Source: CAYNVQ01 sp964400735 (GTDB lineage: Bacteria; Acidobacteriota; Aminicenantia; Aminicenantales; Aminicenantaceae). From it: a DNA stretch of 17,099 bases. The stretch lies in contig CAYNVQ010000016.1 in NCBI GenBank assembly GCA_964400735.1, forward strand, positions 1 through 17,099, written 5' to 3'. Shown piece by piece: positions 7,306-13,280 of the stretch (the stretch's first letter is position 1; each line of letters starts with the position of its first letter). Made by a program: the position numbers and the translations under genes. The notes below the pieces were generated by a model. The model was not told the DNA's origin, did not search any database, and saw nothing but the letters and a program-made list of their open reading frames with translations.

Positions 7306-8874
7306 TCAGGGAATTTTCTTTTCCAAAAGATCCTGAGCCTCGGGAAGGACCTCTATGGCTTTCAGCACGACAGGGTCTGTCCTCCTGTAAACTTTGATCC
7401 CCGCTTCTATCCCCCACAAAGCAGAATAGATTTCTCTTTCCAGCTCTCTTTTTATATCTTTTATCGAGGTTCCGAATTGGCCATCGTCATACTCGATCTT
7501 TTCCTGGTTAAGGTACTTTTTAAAATCATCCACGATAGTCTGGTCCACGGAGAAATTTTGATCGATGACCTTTTCGGTAGATCGACTTTCCTTTTTGGGG
7601 TCATCAGGAAAGACATAATTCTTGGAAATGGGCCTTTTTTTCTGGGAAAAATCTTTGGCGTAAGTAAAAAAGGATCCTGAAAGAGCCAAATTATAGATAA
7701 ACTCGTTGAAATCGACTTCGACTTTGTAATCGGGAGATATCCCCCCCTGTCCAAGAACTCTCCTTCCTCCGGCCGTGTAGGCGATCTCTCTTTGATCCTC
7801 CGGCGTATCTTTTCTGTAGAGATAATAATCCTCAAAATTCGAGTAGTCCCTCTGTATAGAACGGCCACTGGGCGTATAATACCTGGCTGTTGTCAGGGCC
7901 ACGGCGGCCTTCTCCGTCAGGGGAATGACCGTTTGAACCAAACCTTTTCCCCAAGAATCCGAGCCCACGATCAATCCTCGGTCATTGTCCATTATGGCAC
8001 CGCTCAGGATCTCCGGAGCGCTGGCGCTTCCTCTGTTGATCAGAATCACCAGAGGGATTTTCTCGTATTGGTCATCTTTCTCGGCAAAGTATTTCCGGTC
8101 GAGGTATTTATTTCGTCCTTTGATAGACACCACCAGCGTTCCCTTGGGCAAAAAATCATCGGAAAGCTCAAGCGACTGCAGGAACGTTCCCCCTCCGTTG
8201 CCGCGAAGATCGAGGATAAGCTTTTTCATTCCCTGTTTGAGCAGAAAGTCCGTCTTTTCCGCAAATTCATCGGTGGTGGTCTCGGCAAAGTTACGGATAA
8301 AAATATACCCGATGTCATCCTGAATTAAAAAGGCATAGGGAACGCTGTAAAGGGCGATCTCTTCTCGAACTATTTTGACATCGAAAGGCTCTTTTCCCTC
8401 TCTGGCTATGGTGATGGTCACCTCGGTTCCCTTAGGACCTCTAAGCCTCATCATGGCTTCTTCGGAGGTGATCGGCTCCGTTGTCTCTCCGTTGATATGA
8501 GATATGACATCGCCCGAGCGGATACCCAGCCTGTAGGCTGGACCTCCCTCGATGGGAGAGATCACAACCAAACGTTTATCCTGTTTCTGGATCAGGATAC
8601 CCAGGCCGTAATACTTTCCCTTGTATTCTTCTCTCAGACGATCAAAATGCCGGGGATCCAAAAAATAAGAATGGGGATCAAGCGTCTGGAGCATTCCCCT
8701 AATCGAGGAATAAGCCAGCTCCTCCTGATCGACATTTTCATAATATTTCTGGTCGATCAGGTTGACCATCGATGATATTTTGTTCAACGATGATGTCCAG
8801 ATATCTTCTTCCCAGGCAGGGGCAGAGACCAGGGCGAAAAAAAGCAAAACGAAAAAAAATCCCTTATATCTCAT
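7306..8874 (-). CDS. S41-family C-terminal processing peptidase (CtpA/Prc-like), exported
   Basis: Serine-lysine protease that trims or degrades envelope proteins from their C-termini. Residues 1-20 form a signal peptide (basic MRYK, then a Phe/Leu-rich core ending SAPA). An N-terminal helical segment with LDPHSYFLDP (65-74) leads into a PDZ domain at about 90-165 (GLGIL, GDVISHINGE). The S41 core follows, with LDLRGNGGGT (221-230), GSASAPE carrying catalytic Ser285, and SWGKGLVQ carrying Lys310 and Gln314. The Ser-Lys spacing of 25 matches Prc and CtpB. The C-terminal part after about residue 400 is charged and extends beyond minimal CtpA (522 residues in all). The only ATG giving a signal peptide is at 8874. 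It has no Shine-Dalgarno, and the predicted leader is only about 12 bases. It is transcribed alone, divergently from tatA. Confidence 0.93.
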   Translation of the reverse strand: MRYKGFFFVLLFFALVSAPAWEEDIWTSSLNKISSMVNLIDQKYYENVDQEELAYSSIRGMLQTLDPHSYFLDPRHFDRLREEYKGKYYGLGILIQKQDKRLVVISPIEGGPAYRLGIRSGDVISHINGETTEPITSEEAMMRLRGPKGTEVTITIAREGKEPFDVKIVREEIALYSVPYAFLIQDDIGYIFIRNFAETTTDEFAEKTDFLLKQGMKKLILDLRGNGGGTFLQSLELSDDFLPKGTLVVSIKGRNKYLDRKYFAEKDDQYEKIPLVILINRGSASAPEILSGAIMDNDRGLIVGSDSWGKGLVQTVIPLTEKAAVALTTARYYTPSGRSIQRDYSNFEDYYLYRKDTPEDQREIAYTAGGRRVLGQGGISPDYKVEVDFNEFIYNLALSGSFFTYAKDFSQKKRPISKNYVFPDDPKKESRSTEKVIDQNFSVDQTIVDDFKKYLNQEKIEYDDGQFGTSIKDIKRELEREIYSALWGIEAGIKVYRRTDPVVLKAIEVLPEAQDLLEKKIP

Positions 8875-8892
8875 GGCTTGTGATGACTGTTT

Positions 8893-8921
8893 ATGTTACC
8901 AAAGGCCGCAGGATTTGTAAA
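8893..8921 (-). promoter_or_regulatory. putative promoter of the S41 protease gene
   Basis: Minus-strand TTTACA -35 (8916-8921) and TAACAT -10 (8893-8898) are separated by 17 bases. The predicted start near 8886 leaves a leader of about 12 bases before the ATG at 8874. This would explain why no ribosome-binding site is visible there. Confidence 0.5.
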
Positions 8922-8952
8922 GCAGTGGCAACGACTTTTGATAGATGTCCTG

Positions 8953-8981
8953 TTGACTTATTTCGGCTGACGAGCTATATT
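8953..8981 (+). promoter_or_regulatory. putative promoter of tatA-tatC
   Basis: TTGACT (8953-8958) and TATATT (8976-8981) are separated by exactly 17 bases, a near-consensus sigma70 promoter. The expected start near 8988 gives a leader of about 27 bases to the tatA ATG. It lies back to back with the S41 promoter, with 31 bases between the two -35 boxes. Confidence 0.65.
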
Positions 8982-9014
8982 TCTTATCACCCTCATAGAA
9001 AAGAATGTAAGGCA

Positions 9015-9260
9015 ATGTTTGGAAATATCGGATTTCCTGAGCTTCTCGTTATCATGATCATCGCTCTTCTTATCTTCGGCCCCAAAAAGCTTCCGGAAGT
9101 GGGACGGTCCATCGGCAAGGCTCTCCGTGAATTCCGCAGGACATCGGACGAGATAAAGGAAAAAATCGAAGAAGAAATTCAAGCTGCGGAGTTTAAAGAC
9201 ATCAAGGAAGAGATCAGCAAGGAAGTAGAAAAGGATGAGGAAGGCGAGAAAAAGCCCTGA
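9015..9260 (+). CDS. tatA: Sec-independent protein translocase subunit TatA (TatA/B family)
   Basis: Small membrane protein forming the conducting element of the twin-arginine translocase, which exports folded proteins. The 81-residue chain has a short polar N-terminus (MFGNIGFPE) and one hydrophobic helix at about 10-20. The FGPKKLPE hinge (21-28) precedes an amphipathic helix, GRSIGKALREFRR (30-42), and a highly charged Glu/Lys-rich tail. The frame is open further upstream, but the ATG at 9015 gives the canonical N-terminus and lies behind AAGG and after the predicted promoter. Length and hinge favour TatA over TatB. With no second homologue nearby it may serve both roles, as in minimal TatAC systems. 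The 3' end overlaps tatC. Confidence 0.92.
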   Translation: MFGNIGFPELLVIMIIALLIFGPKKLPEVGRSIGKALREFRRTSDEIKEKIEEEIQAAEFKDIKEEISKEVEKDEEGEKKP

Positions 9261-10008
9261 CGAGATGACCTTCCTCGAACATCTCGAAGATCTCCGGAAG
9301 CGTCTCTTTTATTCTTTTATCTCAATTTTTATCTTCATCATCCCCGCCTGGTTCTTCCATAAAGAGCTGTACAACATCCTGGCTCGTCCGGTTACCCAGT
9401 ATCTTCCCGAGGGGACTGAAATGGCCTACACCAAGCTAGCGGCGCCCTTCATGCTTTACATCAAAGTTTCTTTCCTCGCCGCCCTGTTCCTCGCCGCCCC
9501 TTTTATTTTTTTTCAGCTCTGGATGTTTGTGGCTCCCGGGCTCTACCAAAAAGAAAAAAAATACGTCATTCCCTTCGTGCTGTTCACCACAATTTTTTTC
9601 TCTGCCGGGGCTCTGTTTGGGTATTTCATCGTTTTTCCCTTTGCCTGCCGCTTTTTCATCAGCATGGGCTCTGAATTCCAGGCTGTCATAACCGTGGATG
9701 ATTATTTCAGCCTGGCCCTGAGAGTTCTTCTGGGTATCGCTCTCGTGTTCGAACTCCCCACCGTAGCATTCTTCCTCTCCCGGATGGGAATCCTCACCGC
9801 CCGCTGGATGGTCAAACAGTTCAAGTATGCTGTGCTTCTGATCTTTATTATTGCCGCCATCATCACACCCACCCCCGACTGGATGACCCAGAGCATCATC
9901 GCCTTCCCCATGCTGGCCCTGTACGGCTTGAGCATCCTGATCGCTCTCGTCTTCGGCAAGAAAGATAAAAAAAAGAAAAAGGATTCCGAGAAAGATCTGG
10001 CGGGATGA
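9235..10008 (+). CDS. tatC: Sec-independent protein translocase subunit TatC
   Basis: Multi-spanning receptor for twin-arginine signal peptides. The conserved N-terminal cytoplasmic element MTFLEHLEDLRKRL (11-24) leads into the first of about six hydrophobic segments. Further recognisable family segments are the FxLWMFVAPGLYQKEKKY region (about 94-111), the FGYFIVFPFACRFF segment and the DDYFSLALRVLLGIALVFELP region with its conserved Phe-Glu. The tail is cytoplasmic and Lys-rich. At 257 residues it is of normal length. The ATG at 9235 overlaps tatA by 26 bases. An ATG at 9265 would start right at MTFLEH just after the tatA stop and is a real alternative, since neither has a clear ribosome-binding site. 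Confidence 0.95.
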   Translation: MRKARKSPDEMTFLEHLEDLRKRLFYSFISIFIFIIPAWFFHKELYNILARPVTQYLPEGTEMAYTKLAAPFMLYIKVSFLAALFLAAPFIFFQLWMFVAPGLYQKEKKYVIPFVLFTTIFFSAGALFGYFIVFPFACRFFISMGSEFQAVITVDDYFSLALRVLLGIALVFELPTVAFFLSRMGILTARWMVKQFKYAVLLIFIIAAIITPTPDWMTQSIIAFPMLALYGLSILIALVFGKKDKKKKKDSEKDLAG

Positions 10009-10116
10009 GATGAGCTTCGAAAATAAGTTTCCCCTCAAAACCCACCGCGATCGCCGCCTAACCCTTTCTGTATTTGCCCCGGATGAAAAAGCGCCATAAA
10101 GGAATTTTTAGGCAAG

Positions 10117-11760
10117 ATGGATGGAAGGCTGATTATCGATGGCAAAAGGGTCGATACTCCAGAAAAAAAGGCATCTCTGAATCCTGCCACGCTGGAGCCT
10201 GTCGGGAATGTCTGTCTGGCATCATCCCTCCGGTGCCGGGAAGCTATCAAATCAGCGAAAAAGGCCTACCCGGGTTGGAAAGACCTATCTCTCCAGAAAA
10301 AAACGGAAATATTTTTCGAAGTCAGAAGGATTCTTCTCGAGCGCAGCGAAGAGGCTGCCCGCTTGATCACCGAAGAGAAGGGATCCCCCCTGGCAGAATC
10401 GTTCTCTGCAGAAATATTTTCCAGTCTGGGGGCTTTGGATTATTACGCTCGAAATCTTAAACGGCTCCTGTCTCGCCAACCGGCCAAGCATACGGTTTCC
10501 CTTTTCCTTCATAAAAAAAGTTCCTTTCACCTCTCTCCTCTCGGTCCCACCCTGGTCATCTCCCCCTGGAATTTTCCCTTTTTGATCGCCGTTTACGACG
10601 TGATGAGCGCGCTTTCTTCCGGAAACACCGTCATTCTCAGGCCTTCCTCATCGACGCCGTTCACTGGCTTGCTGGTGGGGGAAATCTTCGAAAGAGCCGG
10701 TTTGCCTCCCGGGGTACTGAATGTGGTCAACTGCAAGATTCCCCAGGCAGAGGAAATGATCACCCATGCCGATATACGAACCGTCATGTTCACGGGAAGC
10801 GTATCCACGGGCAAGAGGATCATGGAGCTGGCCAGCCGAAACCTGACCAACCTTTCCCTTGAGCTCGGAGGCAAGGACGCAATGATCGTCTGCGGGGACG
10901 CAGACCTGGAAAAAGCTTCCCGCGGAGCCGTCTGGGGAGCCTTCATGAACTGCGGCCAGAGCTGCGGATCGGTGGAACGGGTTTACGTCGACAAGACAAT
11001 CGCTGACGAGTTCATTCGAAGGGTTGTCGATCTGACCGAAGCCGTCAAGGTCGGAAATCCCCTCCTTCCGGGAATCGACATGGGGCCTATGGCGACGCTC
11101 TCTCAGCTCGAGACCGTCGAGGAACATATCCAGGATTCCAGGGAAAGAGGGGCACGGATCCATTGTGGAGGGAAAAGAAAAACGGAGCTTCCCGGCTATT
11201 TCATCGACCCGACAGTCCTTACCGGAGTCGACCACTCGATGAAAATCATGAGAGAGGAAACTTTCGGGCCCGCGCTTCCCATCATGACCTTCTCCGGTCT
11301 CGAGGAGGCTGTCTCATTGGCTAACGATAGTCACCTCGGATTGACCGCCTCGGTCTGGACCAGAAGCCGAAAAACGGCAACTTGGCTGGCCGATCGGATC
11401 GAAGCCGGGTCCATCACGGTCAACGACCATATGTTTTCCTTTATCGAACCTGCCGCCATCTGGGGAGGGATAAAACAAACAGGTATGGGCCGGTCACACG
11501 GTTCTTACGGTCTTCAAGAGCTGGTGAACATCAAGTTCGTCAGCTTTGACTTCCTCAAAATAAAGACCCAACTCTGGTGGTTTCCCTATGATGAAAACCT
11601 GTTGGAGCTTTTTCACAGATCCGCCATCCTCTTCCATCACGACCGCCCCCTCGCGAAAGGTAGGGCACTCCTTTCACTTATGCCCTCTTTAAAACGCATC
11701 TCTAAGGGAAGTTCTCTGAAAAATTTCATCAAAAGTTTTCCCCGCTATTTGAAAAAATGA
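10117..11760 (+). CDS. NAD(P)-dependent aldehyde dehydrogenase, long form with basic C-terminal extension
   Basis: ALDH-superfamily enzyme oxidising an unidentified aldehyde to the acid. Core motifs are present: SPWNFP (149-154, Asn152), FTGSVSTGK (225-233), LELGGK with general-base Glu249, FMNCGQSC with catalytic Cys283, and REETFGP (379-385) with Glu381. The NTVxxKPSE cofactor motif is altered to NTVILRPSS, replacing the NAD(P)-contacting lysine by Arg175 and the following glutamate by serine. After GMGRSHGSYGL (456-466) there is an extension of about 70 residues with LWWFPY (486-491) and a very basic end (KRISKGSSLKNFIKSFPRYLKK region), making 547 residues. This could favour membrane contact and long-chain aldehydes, which is inference. 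The start at 10117 has a modest AGG upstream. It lies 108 bases after tatC with no clear promoter of its own. Confidence 0.88.
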   Translation: MDGRLIIDGKRVDTPEKKASLNPATLEPVGNVCLASSLRCREAIKSAKKAYPGWKDLSLQKKTEIFFEVRRILLERSEEAARLITEEKGSPLAESFSAEIFSSLGALDYYARNLKRLLSRQPAKHTVSLFLHKKSSFHLSPLGPTLVISPWNFPFLIAVYDVMSALSSGNTVILRPSSSTPFTGLLVGEIFERAGLPPGVLNVVNCKIPQAEEMITHADIRTVMFTGSVSTGKRIMELASRNLTNLSLELGGKDAMIVCGDADLEKASRGAVWGAFMNCGQSCGSVERVYVDKTIADEFIRRVVDLTEAVKVGNPLLPGIDMGPMATLSQLETVEEHIQDSRERGARIHCGGKRKTELPGYFIDPTVLTGVDHSMKIMREETFGPALPIMTFSGLEEAVSLANDSHLGLTASVWTRSRKTATWLADRIEAGSITVNDHMFSFIEPAAIWGGIKQTGMGRSHGSYGLQELVNIKFVSFDFLKIKTQLWWFPYDENLLELFHRSAILFHHDRPLAKGRALLSLMPSLKRISKGSSLKNFIKSFPRYLKK

Positions 11761-11877
11761 TGAACATTCGCTTCTCCGATGGGTAAGATCCCTTTCCATA
11801 TATGCTCAAACCTCCCAGTTTCCACCATAGGTTACAGAAGGCCGGTATGCGTAAAACGGCAATTTTCATCACTTACC

Positions 11878-11901
11878 GCGGACGGAAAGGGATTTCCGCC
11901 C
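11878..11901 (+). repeat. hairpin in the leader region before the kinase-like/deaminase pair
   Basis: CGGAAA-GGGA-TTTCCG forms a perfect 6-bp stem closed by a GNRA-type tetraloop. A competing outer pairing, GCGGA with TCCGC, is also possible. It sits in the middle of a 270-base non-coding stretch (11761-12030) and has no following T-run, so it is not an obvious terminator. It may belong to a structured RNA or a decayed repeat. Confidence 0.35.
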
Positions 11902-11968
11902 ATAGGCCGACTGGATGATGTCTTTCCCCAGCCACCCAGATGAAAATGACGTCCTGGGCCGGGTCGTG

Positions 11969-11998
11969 TTGACCAAAGCTTTTTTATTATGGTATGTT
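11969..11998 (+). promoter_or_regulatory. putative promoter of the kinase-like/dCMP deaminase operon
   Basis: TTGACC (11969-11974) is followed after 18 bases by TATGTT (11993-11998), which is preceded by TGG, an extended -10 element. The expected start near 12005 gives a leader of about 25 bases to the preferred ATG at 12031. Confidence 0.5.
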
Positions 11999-12030
11999 CA
12001 GCGCAGCATTGCCGGAAAAGGATGAAAAAA

Positions 12031-12558
12031 ATGCGCCTTATAGGATTGACCGGGACGAACGGGGCAGGAAAAGGTGAAGCCGCCTCGTACTTCGTCGGCA
12101 AAGGATACGCATTTTTTTCCCTATCCGACATCATCCGTGAGGAACTCAATAAAGAAGGACGAAAGATCACCAGAGACAACCTGATAAAAATGGGAAATCG
12201 GATGAGGGCCCGGTCATCTCCAGACATTCTGGCAAGAATTGTGGTGAAAAAAATCAAAGGGAATGCTGTTATCGACAGCATCCGCAACCCTAAGGAAATC
12301 GAATTTTTGAAAAAACAGGAAGGGTTCGTGCTTCTCTCCCTTGATGCTCCTGCAGAATTGAGGTTCGAAAGAGTCCAAAAAAGAGGGCGGGAAGAATCGG
12401 CCACAAACCTTCAGGAATTTTTAGCCAAAGAAGCCCAGGAGATGGGCCATACAGAGGACGGGCAGCAGCTTCAAACATGCATGAAGATGGCGGACATCGC
12501 GATATGGAATGATGGGACCCTGGAGGACCTGCATAAAAAGCTGGAGGGATTTCTATGA
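12031..12558 (+). CDS. P-loop nucleotide-kinase-like protein (AAA_18 / dephospho-CoA-kinase-like)
   Basis: A 175-residue P-loop protein of the nucleotide-kinase fold. MRLIGLTGTNGAGKG places the phosphate loop at residues 8-15 (Lys14). FFSLSDIIREEL and the MGNRMR region follow, then a Walker-B-like strand at VIDSIRNPKE and a LSLDAPAELRFERVQKRGRE lid-like segment. The residue two after the loop lysine is Glu rather than the usual Thr/Ser. The pattern recalls the archaeal UPF0200 family and the N-terminal P-loop domain found fused to some dCMP deaminases. In-frame ATGs exist at 11989, 12022 and 12031. I chose 12031 because AAGGA lies 8 bases before it and the predicted promoter -10 overlaps the earliest one. 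Its stop overlaps the deaminase start (ATGA). The actual substrate is unknown. Confidence 0.75.
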   Translation: MRLIGLTGTNGAGKGEAASYFVGKGYAFFSLSDIIREELNKEGRKITRDNLIKMGNRMRARSSPDILARIVVKKIKGNAVIDSIRNPKEIEFLKKQEGFVLLSLDAPAELRFERVQKRGREESATNLQEFLAKEAQEMGHTEDGQQLQTCMKMADIAIWNDGTLEDLHKKLEGFL

Positions 12559-13064
12559 CAACCAAGAGATCTTCCAAAGACGAATATTATTTGAATATCG
12601 CCAGAGAAGTGTCGCGCCGAAGCACCTGTTTCCGGCGGACCATCGGAGCCATCATCGTCCGGGGCGACCAGATCGTCAGCACCGGCTATGCCGGCGCCCC
12701 CAGAAAGACCAAAGACAGTCTGGAACACGGATTCTGCCTGCGGGATAAGCTGAAAATACCGCACGGCCAGCGTTATGAGCTGTGCCGCAGTGTCCACGCC
12801 GAACAAAACGCCATCATCAACGCCGCCCGGGCCGGTGTCAGCCTTCATGGCGGAGACATGTATCTCTTCGGCAGTCTCCCAGGGAAGGACAAACCTATTA
12901 ACGCCTTCCCCTGTTTCATCTGCAAGAAGATGATCATCAATGCCGGCCTCGAGCGCGTTATCTGTTCAAAAGAGGAAGGAGGAATGGACATCTTCCTTGT
13001 CAGTGACTGGGTAAAGGACTGGCAGGAAAACGACATCATAGACGATAAACAACAATATGGATAA
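12555..13064 (+). CDS. dCMP deaminase family protein
   Basis: Zinc-dependent deaminase, most likely converting dCMP to dUMP for thymidylate synthesis. The catalytic signature is SVHAEQN (His81, proton-shuttle Glu83) paired with PCFIC (Cys120, Cys123). Extra cysteines at 25 (STCFRR), 61 (FCLR) and 77 (LCRSVH) resemble the second structural zinc site of T4-type dCMP deaminases. GYAGAPRK (44-51) fits the substrate loop. At 169 residues it is of normal size. The ATG overlaps the stop of the upstream kinase-like gene by 4 bases, so the two are probably translated in a coupled way and may work together. The C-terminal tail is acidic. ComE-type or riboflavin deaminases are less likely because of the HAEQN context and length. 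Confidence 0.88.
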   Translation: MTTKRSSKDEYYLNIAREVSRRSTCFRRTIGAIIVRGDQIVSTGYAGAPRKTKDSLEHGFCLRDKLKIPHGQRYELCRSVHAEQNAIINAARAGVSLHGGDMYLFGSLPGKDKPINAFPCFICKKMIINAGLERVICSKEEGGMDIFLVSDWVKDWQENDIIDDKQQYG

Positions 13065-13216
13065 CCCCCTAATAGCTGTCATGAGAACAAATATTTCTCA
13101 GCCTCCGGCAACTCGCCGTGACCCGAGGACTCATGGTCTGGATGGACAAGATTCTCTAGAAAGACGGATCGAGAGGGCAAAAACTTTATCCCGGTCCAAA
13201 CATCATTTTCGGTTTC

Positions 13217-13232
13217 TTGATTTTGAAATCAA
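13217..13232. promoter_or_regulatory. operator-like inverted repeat upstream of the SIS-namZ operon
   Basis: TTGATTT-TG-AAATCAA is a perfect 7-bp inverted repeat with a 2-base spacer, about 50 bases before the first gene of the unit. It overlaps promoter-like sequence (CTTGAT 17 bases before TAAATC). It has no T-run, so it looks like a dimeric regulator site rather than a terminator. No regulator gene lies in the window. Confidence 0.4.
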
Positions 13233-13280
13233 TCGGCTAAATCTTTCAATCCCTGAAGGTATTTAAGCCTCACAAGGTGG

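Noticed and set aside
12555..13064. Reading the deaminase as a ComEB-type competence protein
   Set aside because: There is no competence context. The coupled P-loop gene and T4-like extra cysteines fit a nucleotide deaminase better.
13057..13266. 69-codon plus-strand frame between the deaminase and SIS genes
   Set aside because: It starts within the end of the deaminase gene, has no ribosome-binding site or domain, and the stretch looks like an intergenic regulatory region.
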